Shown piece after piece: positions 15,281-23,218 of a stretch of 25,844 nucleotides of DNA; the stretch's first letter is position 1; each line of letters starts with the position of its first letter. The DNA comes from an uncultured Oscillospiraceae bacterium (GTDB taxonomy: Bacteria > Bacillota > Clostridia > Oscillospirales > Ruminococcaceae): the NCBI GenBank assembly GCA_910577565.1, contig CAJTNJ010000015.1, positions 1-25,844 on the forward strand, written 5' to 3'. Both the position numbers and the translations under genes were made by a program. Under the pieces are notes generated by a model. That model was not told where the DNA came from and did not search any database. It saw only the letters and a program-made list of their open reading frames with translations.

Positions 15281-15987
15281 TAGAAACCGATTGCTTGATT
15301 AAAAAATGCAGAGAATATGATATAGATCTTAGCGAGGATAAAGCAGAGCTTATGGATAGATTTGCTGCAATGTTAGTTGATTGGAATAGAAAAATAAATT
15401 TAACTGCTATTATAAATTCAAAAGGGATCGTTGACAAACACCTAGTTGACAGTTTGCTTGTTTTAAAAGCGCTCGATATTAATAAAAATGCTAATCTTCT
15501 TGACGTTGGAGCGGGAGCGGGATTTCCGTCAACGCCTATAGCTATAGCAAGAAATGATTTGAAAGTGACGCAAATTGATAGCTTGAATAAAAGAGTGGTT
15601 TTTTTAAAGGAAGTCGCTAAGATGTTAAATCTTGATATTGCCGCAATACACGCAAGAGCTGAAGAGTATATAAAAAAACATGGTCAACGACAACATTTCG
15701 ATTTTGTTGTTGCAAGAGCTGTTGCAAAGCTTAGATGTTTGGTTGAATATTGTTTGCCTTTTGTAAAAAAAGATGGTTTTTTTATTGCTATGAAAGGACC
15801 CGATTTTGAAGATGAGTTAGAAAAAGCAAATGCTGCCATAAAAATTTTGGGAGGCAGCGTTGAAAAGATTGTCCCGTTTATTTTGCCGGATGAAAGTAAA
15901 AGAAATATCATCTTGATTAAAAAAATATCGCACACACCGACAATATACCCAAGAAGTTTTGCTAAAATTTCAAAATCACCTCTTTAA
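15277..15987 (+). CDS. rsmG: 16S rRNA (guanine-N7) methyltransferase RsmG (GidB)
   Basis: The 236-residue enzyme uses SAM to methylate G527 (E. coli numbering) in the 530 loop of 16S rRNA. Loss of the enzyme is known to give low-level streptomycin resistance. The SAM motif DVGAGAGFPSTPIAI is at residues 76-90; the more usual form is GFPGIPLAI, so Ser-Thr here is a mild deviation. NLTA (41-44), the KHLVDS stretch (54-59) and the downstream VARAVAKLRCLVEYC are typical. The start ATG overlaps the mnmG stop, with GAGGTGAG just upstream. It is the last gene of the yidC series. No clear terminator follows within the 121-bp gap to the ParB-like gene. Confidence 0.95.
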   Translation: MIETDCLIKKCREYDIDLSEDKAELMDRFAAMLVDWNRKINLTAIINSKGIVDKHLVDSLLVLKALDINKNANLLDVGAGAGFPSTPIAIARNDLKVTQIDSLNKRVVFLKEVAKMLNLDIAAIHARAEEYIKKHGQRQHFDFVVARAVAKLRCLVEYCLPFVKKDGFFIAMKGPDFEDELEKANAAIKILGGSVEKIVPFILPDESKRNIILIKKISHTPTIYPRSFAKISKSPL

Positions 15988-16108
15988 ATTGTCTAACCGA
16001 TTTATCATTGGTCGAATATTGCGATGAAAAGTTCTGGCTATCCTTAGTCCCTTTTGATATACTGATAGTAGAAATTCCCTCTATAATACAAAAGGAAGGA
16101 TATGTAAT

Positions 16109-16921
16109 ATGAAACTGTTTGCTAAGGAAAAGCCCATTAACCACGTAGTTTTAATATCAATTGACGATATACTCTCAAACCCCGCTCAACCAAGAATTGT
16201 TTTTGAAGAAGATGAACTCGAAAATTTAGCTGAAAGCATAAAAAATAATGGCATATTGCAACCGCTTACCGTAAGACTTAATCCTGAAAATAAATACGAA
16301 CTGATTTCGGGCGAACGACGCTTAAAAGCCGCTCGAATTGCCGGTCAAACAGAAGTGCCGTGTATAATCGTAAAAACCGATGCCAGGCAATCCGCTGTTT
16401 TCGCTCTCATTGAAAATATCCAAAGAAGAGATCTAAATTATTTTGAGGAGGCTATTGCAATTAATAACCTCATCGAAAAATGGGGAATAACCCAAGAAGA
16501 AGCTGCTGCAAGACTTGGAAAGGCTCAATCAACAATCGCAAACAAAATGAGACTACTAAAATTTACCAAGCAACAAAGAGAGCATATGATAAATAGCGGT
16601 CTCACCGAAAGACACGCAAGAGCTCTATTAAAACTTCCCAATCCTCAGTTTGTGGACAAGGTGATTCACTACATAACAATTAAAAAACTTAATGTTAAAC
16701 AAACAGAAGAATATGTTGAGGATTTCTTAAAAGAAGAAACTAAAAGTGCACCGAAATTTATCCCCGTCATAAAAGACGTTCGGATTTTTTTTAATACAAT
16801 CGACAAGGCTGTCGCAACAATGAAAAGAGCAGGCGTTATGGCACAAACCAGACGGGTGGATTCAAAAGATTATATTGAATATATAGTTAAGATACCTGTC
16901 CAAAACAGCAATAAGGTTTAA
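16109..16921 (+). CDS. noc: ParB-family nucleoid occlusion protein, Noc-like
   Basis: This is a 270-residue ParB/Spo0J paralogue. The position rsmG-noc-parA-parB matches the Bacillus order, so a Noc role in keeping division away from the nucleoid is likely. The CTP-binding signatures GERRLKAAR (68-76) and ENIQRRDLN (102-110) are present. A helix-turn-helix follows (TQEEAAARLGKAQSTIANKM, about 128-147), as in ParB clamps. The N-terminus MKLFAKEKP is shorter than the Bacillus membrane-targeting helix, so membrane contact is uncertain. The start is ATG at 16109 with AAGGAAGGA upstream and a TATAAT at 16082-16087 with no good -35. A strong terminator follows. A second ParB without the Noc function cannot be excluded, as no Noc-specific site was found. 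Confidence 0.85.
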   Translation: MKLFAKEKPINHVVLISIDDILSNPAQPRIVFEEDELENLAESIKNNGILQPLTVRLNPENKYELISGERRLKAARIAGQTEVPCIIVKTDARQSAVFALIENIQRRDLNYFEEAIAINNLIEKWGITQEEAAARLGKAQSTIANKMRLLKFTKQQREHMINSGLTERHARALLKLPNPQFVDKVIHYITIKKLNVKQTEEYVEDFLKEETKSAPKFIPVIKDVRIFFNTIDKAVATMKRAGVMAQTRRVDSKDYIEYIVKIPVQNSNKV

Positions 16922-16975
16922 TTGTTTATTACAAAAATATTTTTTGAACTTTAATTAATAATATAAAGATTAAGG

Positions 16976-17009
16976 ACAACTGCGTTTATAAATGGTGGTT
17001 GTTTTTTTG
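16976..17009 (+). terminator. Rho-independent terminator after the noc gene
   Basis: ACAACTGC (16976-16983) pairs with GTGGTTGT (16995-17002) over eight positions including two G-T pairs, and a run of Ts follows (17001-17008 region). It ends two bases before the parS site, so transcription from noc should stop before ParB loading. Confidence 0.78.
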
Positions 17010-17010
17010 A

Positions 17011-17026
17011 TGTTTCACGTGAAACA
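17011..17026. promoter_or_regulatory. parS: parS site 1 (chromosome partition centromere)
   Basis: TGTTTCACGTGAAACA is a perfect 16-bp palindrome that matches the Bacillus parS consensus (TGTTNCACGTGAAACA) completely. ParB loads here, opens into a CTP-bound clamp and spreads. It lies about 280 bp upstream of parA. Confidence 0.97.
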
Positions 17027-17116
17027 TAATCGTTAATGCACAATTGATGGTATATTATATAACAAAATTTATAATAAAGAAGTAAAAAGGATATGACAAT
17101 TTTGTTTTTGAACTAT

Positions 17117-17176
17117 CATAGCTTTTTGTGCGGCTTTAATTTTTTGTAAAATTATGCAGCTATGAAAAACCCGCAT
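17117..17176 (+). ncRNA. Candidate H-type pseudoknot RNA element upstream of parA
   Basis: Helix 1 pairs CATAGCT (17117-17123) with AGCTATG (17158-17164). Inside it, TAATTTT (17137-17143) pairs with AAAATTA (17148-17154). GTGCGG (17128-17133), in the loop of helix 1, pairs with CCGCAT (17171-17176) beyond it, giving the crossed order of a pseudoknot. A T5 run follows. The element lies between the noc terminator and the parA promoter, and I see no strong promoter for it. I recognise no known riboswitch. Crossed short helices can arise by chance in AT-rich DNA, so the call is tentative. Confidence 0.35.
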
Positions 17177-17224
17177 TTTTAAGATTTTAATTGTTAGTTT
17201 GCAAGTTTTTGCATTAAAAAAGCA

Positions 17225-17252
17225 TTGAATTAAAAGGCATATATGTTATAAT
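17225..17252 (+). promoter_or_regulatory. Promoter of parA-parB-serS, extended -10
   Basis: TTGAAT (17225-17230) and TATAAT (17247-17252) are 16 bp apart, and TGT directly before the -10 makes it an extended -10. Transcription would start near 17259 and give a leader of about 50 nt before the TTG start of parA. Confidence 0.72.
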
Positions 17253-17307
17253 TATAATTAATTTGAAGAAAAGGGTATAAAAATGTATTGATTGGAGATG
17301 AGTATTT

Positions 17308-18075
17308 TTGGGAAAGGTAATAGCAATAGTTAACCAAAAGGGGGGAGTAGGGAAAACGACAACATCGGTTAATTTGACTGCTGCTATGGGAATTCAAGGC
17401 AAAAAGACTTTGCTTATAGATCTTGATCCGCAGGGCAATTCCACAAGCGGAATGGGTGTTCAAAAGAATATGACGACAAGTTCGATATATGATATATTGA
17501 TTAATGAAAAGCCGGTAGAGTCAGCGATAATGGGAACAAAATTTAAAGGTGTAGATGTTATAATATCCGGAATTGAGCTTGCGGGAGCCGAGATAGAGAT
17601 GGTAGAAATTGAAGACAGAACATTTTTGTTGAAAAAGGCAGCTTTCCAGATAAAGGATAGATATGATTATGTATTTATTGATTGTCCACCATCGCTTGGA
17701 TTGCTTACACTAAATGCACTTGCTGCAAGTGATACAATAATAGTGCCGATACAGTGTGAATATTATGCGCTTGAAGGTTTATCGCAATTAATGTCAACGA
17801 TAAGGCAGGTCAAAAGGTTATATAATCCTATGATAGACATTGAAGGTGTATTGCTTACAATGTATGATGGAAGATTAAATCTCACAATGCAGGTGGTAGA
17901 CGAAGTTAAAAAATATTTTAAAAACAAAGTATATAAAACGGTAATTCCAAGAAATGTCAGGCTTTCGGAGGCGCCAAGTTTTGGAGAGCCGGTATCATAT
18001 TACGATAGATATTCAAAAGGAGCGCAGTCATATCAAAATCTTGCGCAGGAGATAATAAAAAACAACAGGATATAA
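17308..18075 (+). CDS. parA: Chromosome partition ATPase ParA (Soj)
   Basis: The 255-residue ATPase works with ParB and parS in origin segregation; in Bacillus it also controls DnaA. The deviant Walker A motif KGGVGKTT (11-18) with the signature lysine K11, the LIDLDPQGNSTSG segment and the Walker B region VFIDCPPSLG (D125) are intact. The start codon is TTG at 17308: GGAGATGAG (17294-17302) is correctly spaced, the frame gives the standard MGKVIAIVNQKGG, and no ATG is near. The stop is 16 bp before parB, so the pair is co-transcribed. At 255 residues it is a chromosomal, not plasmid-type, ParA: there is no N-terminal DNA-binding extension. Confidence 0.96.
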   Translation: MGKVIAIVNQKGGVGKTTTSVNLTAAMGIQGKKTLLIDLDPQGNSTSGMGVQKNMTTSSIYDILINEKPVESAIMGTKFKGVDVIISGIELAGAEIEMVEIEDRTFLLKKAAFQIKDRYDYVFIDCPPSLGLLTLNALAASDTIIVPIQCEYYALEGLSQLMSTIRQVKRLYNPMIDIEGVLLTMYDGRLNLTMQVVDEVKKYFKNKVYKTVIPRNVRLSEAPSFGEPVSYYDRYSKGAQSYQNLAQEIIKNNRI

Positions 18076-18091
18076 AAAGGAGATGATTTAA

Positions 18092-18964
18092 TTGGCAAGA
18101 AAAAGTGGACTTGGTAAAGGTTTGGATGCACTTTTTCAAGATAACGCAAAGGAGTCTAAAGAAATAGCGATACTTAGCATAAATGAAGTTGAGCCGAACA
18201 GCGATCAGCCAAGAGATAGATTTGATGAAGAGTCACTTACAGCGCTTGCAAATTCAATACGTGAGCATGGAGTTATACAGCCGATAGTTGTCAGGCCGTT
18301 ATTTGGTGGAAGATATCAAATAATAGCAGGTGAGAGACGTTGGAGAGCATGCAGAATTGTTGGTCTTAAAGAGGTGCCAGTTATAGTAAAAGAAGTTGAT
18401 GACAAAGGCACGATGGAGCTTGCACTTATCGAGAACCTGCAAAGGGAAGATCTAAATCCAATTGAAGAAGCAAAAGGCTATAAAAATTTAATGGACAACT
18501 ATAATCTTACTCAAGATGATGTTGCAAAAAGGGTAGGGAAGTCAAGAAGTGCGGTAGCAAATGCGCTTAGACTTTTAAGTTTGCCAAATGAAGTTTTGGA
18601 AGATCTTGAATCTTGTAAATTATCAGCCGGTCAAGCGAGGGCGCTTCTTGCGTTTGGCGACGAAGAGCGCATTAAAGAGGTTGCCAAAAAGGCTGTTTCA
18701 AACGGGTTGAGTGTGAGAGAACTTGAGAAGCTTTCAAAAGAAGATAAGGCTAATGATAATAAAGTTGAACTTAAAATCAATAAAAAAAGCAAAACTTTAA
18801 AAAGCAATATGTATAAAGAAATAGAAATATCCATGCAACAAGAGCTTCATAGAAAAGTAAAAATAGAAGCCATAAACGGAGGACATGGGCGACTTACTAT
18901 AGATTTTTATAACCAAGACGAACTAATTGACATAGCATATGCACTTGCTGGACAAAGAAGATAA
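18092..18964 (+). CDS. parB: Chromosome partition protein ParB (Spo0J)
   Basis: The 290-residue CTP-dependent clamp binds parS. The N-terminus GLGKGLDALF (6-15) is the short segment known to stimulate the ParA ATPase; the Noc-like paralogue lacks it, which tells the two apart. The CTP motifs GERRWRACR (80-88) and ENLQRED (114-120) and the parS-reading helix-turn-helix (LTQDDVAKRVGKSRSAVANA, about 139-158) are intact. A basic linker and C-terminal dimer domain follow. Like parA it begins with TTG (18092), behind AAAAAGGAGATGA. Two perfect parS sites lie within 1.6 kb on either side. It is followed after 15 bp by serS. Confidence 0.97.
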   Translation: MARKSGLGKGLDALFQDNAKESKEIAILSINEVEPNSDQPRDRFDEESLTALANSIREHGVIQPIVVRPLFGGRYQIIAGERRWRACRIVGLKEVPVIVKEVDDKGTMELALIENLQREDLNPIEEAKGYKNLMDNYNLTQDDVAKRVGKSRSAVANALRLLSLPNEVLEDLESCKLSAGQARALLAFGDEERIKEVAKKAVSNGLSVRELEKLSKEDKANDNKVELKINKKSKTLKSNMYKEIEISMQQELHRKVKIEAINGGHGRLTIDFYNQDELIDIAYALAGQRR

Positions 18965-18979
18965 AGAGGAGGATAATAA

Positions 18980-20257
18980 ATGTTAGATATAAAATTTTTA
19001 AGGGAAAACGTTGAAAAAGTAAAAGACAATATAAGGAAGAAGTTTCAAAATGAAAAATTACCTTTGGTTGACGAGGTTGTTGAATTGGATGAAGAATATC
19101 GCAAAATTAAGACCAGATGTGACCAAATAAGAGCAGACAGAAATCGCATAAGCAAACAAATAGGCTCTTTTATGGCAAATGGTGATGATAAAGCGGCTGC
19201 AGAGGCAAAACAACAAGTCAAAGATATGGTTACAGAGCTTGATGCTATGAAAGATAAAGAGCGTATATTAGCTGATAAAGTGCGAAAAATTATGCTTATA
19301 ATTCCAAATATGATTGATGACAGTGTGCCAATCGGTAAAGACGATAGCGAAAATGTTGAGCTAAAAAAGTTTGGTGAACCATCAGTGCCGGACTATGAAG
19401 TTCCTTATCATGTTGATATAATGGAGAAGTTTTGTGGCATAGATCTTGACAGCGCAAGAAAAACAAGCGGTAATGGTTTTTATTATCTTTGCGGAGATAT
19501 AGCAAGACTGCACTCAGCTGTTTTATCATATGCCAGAGACTTCATGATAGATAGAGGCTTTACCTATTGCATACCGCCATATATGATTAGAAGTGAAGTG
19601 GTAAATGGTGTGATGAGCTTTTCTGAGATGGAAAACATGATGTATAAAATAGAAGGAGAAGATCTATATCTTATAGGAACCAGCGAACATTCCATGATAG
19701 GTAAGTTTATAAATACATTTACCGAGGAGGAGAAGCTGCCCATAAAATATACAAGCTACTCACCGTGCTTTAGAAAAGAGGTTGGCTCTCATGGGATAGA
19801 AGAAAGAGGAGTATATAGAATCCACCAATTTGAAAAACAAGAGATGGTGATTGTGTGCAAACCTAACCAGAGCAAAGATTATTTTATGGGAATGTTAAAC
19901 AATACCGTAGATTTCTTTCAATCATTGGATATACCGGTCAGGACATTGGAATGCTGCTCTGGCGATCTTGCGGATTTAAAGGTAAAAAGCATAGATGTTG
20001 AAGCATGGTCTCCGCGACAAAAGAAATATTTCGAGGTTGGCAGTTGTTCAAACCTAGGAGATGCTCAGGCAAGGCGACTTGGAATCAGAGTAAAATGCAG
20101 GGATGGTAACTATTTTGCTCATACACTAAATAATACGGTTGTTGCTCCTCCGAGAATGTTAATCGCACTTTTGGAGAATAATTATAACGAAGATGGGTCA
20201 TTACGCATTCCAAAAGCACTGCAACTATATATGGGCGGAAAGGCAAAATTGAAATAA
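18980..20257 (+). CDS. serS: Serine--tRNA ligase
   Basis: The 425-residue class II synthetase charges tRNA-Ser. The N-terminal coiled-coil arm that grips the long variable arm spans about residues 28-105. The serine site TSEHSM (234-239), motif 2 (CFRKE at 263-267, then GVYRIHQFEKQE) and the SCSNLGDAQARR segment (355-366) are clear. Motif 3 reads HTLNNTVVAPPRMLIALLEN rather than the common HTLNGSGLAVGRTL; the essential arginine is kept (R392). This marks a less common bacterial SerRS subtype, not an inactive one. ATG at 18980 follows AGAGGAGG and begins 15 bp after parB, so it shares the par operon. No T-box is possible in that gap. Confidence 0.96.
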   Translation: MLDIKFLRENVEKVKDNIRKKFQNEKLPLVDEVVELDEEYRKIKTRCDQIRADRNRISKQIGSFMANGDDKAAAEAKQQVKDMVTELDAMKDKERILADKVRKIMLIIPNMIDDSVPIGKDDSENVELKKFGEPSVPDYEVPYHVDIMEKFCGIDLDSARKTSGNGFYYLCGDIARLHSAVLSYARDFMIDRGFTYCIPPYMIRSEVVNGVMSFSEMENMMYKIEGEDLYLIGTSEHSMIGKFINTFTEEEKLPIKYTSYSPCFRKEVGSHGIEERGVYRIHQFEKQEMVIVCKPNQSKDYFMGMLNNTVDFFQSLDIPVRTLECCSGDLADLKVKSIDVEAWSPRQKKYFEVGSCSNLGDAQARRLGIRVKCRDGNYFAHTLNNTVVAPPRMLIALLENNYNEDGSLRIPKALQLYMGGKAKLK

Positions 20258-20558
20258 TTAACGAAACATTAGAAAATGCTTGAAAAGGCCACTTATTTTG
20301 ACGTGAAAACACTAATATATGGTCTGTATATATGAGTCAGCACAAAATTTCCTAATCTGTATGAAGTTAATCTAAAGCTGTATGCTAAACAGCAATGCAA
20401 AAAATAGTCGAATAAAATTAATAGAGATTGTTAAGTTTTATTCCTTTTTAATATGTGATAACGATATTAATTAGAGATAAGATATTAAAATAGTAGGGTG
20501 CGATATAAAACATACATAAGAAATCTAAATGTTTTTTTCATTTGTGCATTTACGGTAA
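20258..20558. other. Non-coding stretch after serS
   Basis: AT-rich sequence with no supported gene. No strong terminator for serS is seen close to its stop codon. The first clear hairpin is the one at 20761, past parS site 2, so transcripts may run through the parS site. Confidence 0.5.
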
Positions 20559-20574
20559 TGTTTCACGTGAAACA
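20559..20574. promoter_or_regulatory. parS: parS site 2 (chromosome partition centromere)
   Basis: A second perfect TGTTTCACGTGAAACA palindrome lies 3.5 kb from site 1. The two bracket parA, parB and serS. The sequence around it differs from that around site 1, so it is not a copy made by local duplication. Confidence 0.97.
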
Positions 20575-20760
20575 TCAAAAAACAATCTATAGATAATGAT
20601 AAAGCCGTCTCTAAATATTTGTTTACGCTTTTAATATTTCTTTTAGCCTAACATGTTGTGTCTTTAACTCAAATTTGATTTATTTCTTTTTCATCTTATC
20701 TAATCTAATCATCTAAATGTGGCAATCCTATCCATCTTCTTTATTTTAGCATAAACAACA

Positions 20761-20798
20761 CTCGTTTGTGATAGTTCATGAAACTATATACAAACGAG
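20761..20798. terminator. Bidirectional terminator between serS and the GH13 gene
   Basis: CTCGTTTGT (20761-20769) pairs perfectly with ACAAACGAG (20790-20798), and inside the loop ATAGTT pairs with AACTAT, extending the stem. It sits between converging genes. The minus-strand tail (TGTTGTTTATG) is moderately T-rich. It most likely ends the GH13 transcript and possibly also that of the par operon. Confidence 0.7.
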
Positions 20799-20829
20799 CT
20801 TTAGTGTTAATACATTTAATATTTTTTCT

Positions 20830-22680
20830 TTAAGACTTTGCAAACACCGCAAATGAATAGGGCGAAAGCACACATTCATTGTTTATATATTCACCGTGTT
20901 TGCACTCATAGCCATTTAGGTTTTTTTTGAGTTTGTAGGTGTTGTCGTTTGAATTTAGAAAAACAAGCGTTTCCCCGCTTGAGGATATTCTGCTAAATGC
21001 GAGAATATCCTCTGGTTCATCGATAAAATTTAATCTTCCGTCTGACAAAGCCGGGAGGTTTTTTCTAAGACGGCCGAGGAGCTTTGTAAACTCAAGTATG
21101 TCATTGTCCTCATATCCCCAAGGGTAGCACTTTCTGTTAAACGGATCCCTATATCCTTGCAATCCCGCTTCATCACCATAATATATGCACGGCACACCGG
21201 GAAGGAAATACTGAAGCACCATAGCACACTTTAACAAATTTACGCCGTGCTCATATTGACTTGGGGAAAGAACATGTGTAAACTGCCAGTTTCTATCATG
21301 GTTTTCTTCTGTTTCTCCTGCAAGTGCTGTTATAGCACGAGTTACATCGTGTGTTGATATCATATTCATGCAGACATTCAAGGAATCGCTTGGGTAGTTT
21401 TCGACAATTGTTAAAATAGAGTTTATAAATAAGACTTTATCCTTTGTTCGAACATATGAAAGAATGGCATTTCGAAACGGATAGTTCATAACACCATCTA
21501 GCTGATTTCCAAGTAAATATTTTCTTGTTTGTCCATATGCAGATTTGTTTGAGGCGTCCTCCCACACTTCACCTATTAGGAGTTTTTCCTCGCCCTCGGA
21601 TTTAATTGTTTTTCGAATGCGTTCTATAAAATAGTCAGGTAGTTCGTCAACAACATCTAACCTAAATCCGGAAGCACCAAGACGAAGCCACTTTTTAATA
21701 ACACCATCATCACCACAAACATACTCGATAAAGTCCGGATTTGATTTGTTAATAGTAGGCAAAGTTTTAAATCCCCACCACGAACTGTATTCATTTGGAT
21801 AGTTATTAAAACTATACCATGAATAGAATTTGCTGTCGGTAGAATTGTAAGCACCCAAAGAGTCGTAGCGATTTTTTTTATTAAAATATATGCTGTCGTC
21901 ACCTGTGTGGTTAAACACACCATCCAATATTATTGAAATGCCATGTTTTTTTGCCGTGCTGCAAAGTTCGGAAAAGCAGCTATCGCACCCAAGCAGAGGA
22001 TCAATTTTCATATAGTTTGCTGTGTTATAGCGGTGACTTGAATGAGCTTCGAAAATAGGATTGAGATATATAACTGTAACACCCAAAGATTCAAGGTATG
22101 GAAGTTTTTGTTCAATGCCTTTTAAGTCGCCGCAAAAGTAGTCGTCATTTAAGATTTCGTTTTGACTATTTGGCATGAAAAAAGGTGTGCCACCCCAATC
22201 CGAACGCAATATACGATCTTTTGGGATATTCGCTTTTTTTATCCCGCTATAGTTAAAGCGATCGGGGAATATTTGATAATAGATACCACCTTTTATGAAA
22301 TTGGGGGTTTTTGTTTCGGCATTGTAAACCGTCAGCTGGAAGTTTGGAGCGTTATTGTTATCGGTAAAATATCCGCGCGAATATGGATCTCGCTTTATAT
22401 ATTTAGTAACTACATCTCTTTGAATTTTAAAATAGTAAAACGACACACGACTGCTTTTTGGCGTAAAAGTGCAGCCGTAATAAATCACATTGTCTTTTGT
22501 GAATTTGTAGGCAAGATTAACATTTTCATTATAGCCGTCATTGTCATAAAAACACAATATTACCGATGAAAAAGCGTATTCAAGCGGAAGAGCAACATTA
22601 AATTTCACTTGAGTACCTACTTTTACAGCGCCAAATGGAGATTTATAATTTAAATCTCTGCTATCAAAAGGGAAATTCAT
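20830..22680 (-). CDS. GH13 alpha-glucan hydrolase (neopullulanase/cyclomaltodextrinase-like)
   Basis: This is a 616-residue cytoplasmic enzyme of the alpha-amylase family. An N-terminal beta domain (to about 120) precedes the (beta/alpha)8 barrel. The four GH13 regions are visible: DGVFNHTG (253-260), GFRLDVVDE with nucleophile D342, GEVWEDA with acid/base E371, and STHDVTR with H444-D445. The N-terminal domain and the GGIYYQIFPDRF motif fit neopullulanase, cyclomaltodextrinase or maltogenic amylase; substrate cannot be settled from sequence. There is no signal peptide, so it acts on internal glucans. ATG at 22680 is preferred: GAGGTGA lies 8 nt upstream and overlaps an alternative GTG at 22692. 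It pairs functionally with the phosphorylase upstream on the same strand. Confidence 0.92.
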   Translation of the reverse strand: MNFPFDSRDLNYKSPFGAVKVGTQVKFNVALPLEYAFSSVILCFYDNDGYNENVNLAYKFTKDNVIYYGCTFTPKSSRVSFYYFKIQRDVVTKYIKRDPYSRGYFTDNNNAPNFQLTVYNAETKTPNFIKGGIYYQIFPDRFNYSGIKKANIPKDRILRSDWGGTPFFMPNSQNEILNDDYFCGDLKGIEQKLPYLESLGVTVIYLNPIFEAHSSHRYNTANYMKIDPLLGCDSCFSELCSTAKKHGISIILDGVFNHTGDDSIYFNKKNRYDSLGAYNSTDSKFYSWYSFNNYPNEYSSWWGFKTLPTINKSNPDFIEYVCGDDGVIKKWLRLGASGFRLDVVDELPDYFIERIRKTIKSEGEEKLLIGEVWEDASNKSAYGQTRKYLLGNQLDGVMNYPFRNAILSYVRTKDKVLFINSILTIVENYPSDSLNVCMNMISTHDVTRAITALAGETEENHDRNWQFTHVLSPSQYEHGVNLLKCAMVLQYFLPGVPCIYYGDEAGLQGYRDPFNRKCYPWGYEDNDILEFTKLLGRLRKNLPALSDGRLNFIDEPEDILAFSRISSSGETLVFLNSNDNTYKLKKNLNGYECKHGEYINNECVLSPYSFAVFAKS

Positions 22681-23010
22681 AAAGCAAGTCACCTCACTAT
22701 TAATAAGTAAATATATAAAAGTATGATTAATTAATGCCCAAAAATTTTTAACATAAAGAATGACATATTAAAGAAAAAGCGCATTTATTAAATGGGGCTC
22801 ATTTTTGCTGGTAAAAAATTCTTAAAAACAATTATAATCCTAGTAAAAAAATAAAAAGATATGACTATAGTCAAAACACGAAAATATAATATGAAAAATT
22901 AGATCACTTTTTCTAAATCAAGTTTTAATATTTATTATACCTAAAATTTTTCATTTTGACACTTTCTAATTTACTTAATTCATTTTTATTATAATTCTAA
23001 TCCTAATCTC
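22681..23010. other. Non-coding spacer upstream of the GH13 gene
   Basis: AT-rich sequence with stops in all frames. It holds the GH13 ribosome site at its left end but no clear promoter. From about 22979 on, weak similarity to the last codons of the phosphorylase gene begins and merges into the dead copy to the right. Confidence 0.5.
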
Positions 23011-23166
23011 TCTACACAAGAAATAGTTGGTCTGGCATTAGCAATGTTAATACACTCATTTTGTATCATTTAGAGGGATCTTTTTATATAGTAGTTACTT
23101 TTTATTTAAGTTTTGCGATAAGAGCAAAATTAACAGGCACTATATATGAACAACTGGCAAATTTAA
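23011..23166 (-). pseudogene. Dead copy of the glycogen phosphorylase 3' end
   Basis: Read on the minus strand, this gives KVTTI-stop-KDPSK-stop-YKMSVLTLL, against KASAIYKDSSKWYKMSAINIA in the live gene. A nearly identical run around GTTTTGCGATAAGAGCAAAA occurs at 23112 and again at 23361, about 250 bp apart. Small indels shift the frame and two codons are now stops. It is the remnant of a partial tandem duplication of the gene's tail. Confidence 0.85.
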
Positions 23167-23218
23167 GGTTGTCTCACAATCAATGAGTTAATTTGAACAT
23201 ATATATTTAATTTAATAA

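Noticed and set aside
16922..17307. Replication origin in the parS-containing spacer
   Set aside because: No TTATCCACA-type DnaA boxes were found, and dnaA/dnaN are not in the window.
18965..18979. T-box or other tRNA-sensing leader for serS
   Set aside because: Only 15 bases separate parB from serS, so no leader structure fits.
22681..22692. GTG at 22692 as the start of the GH13 enzyme
   Set aside because: The GTG is part of the GAGGTGA ribosome site that serves the ATG at 22680.
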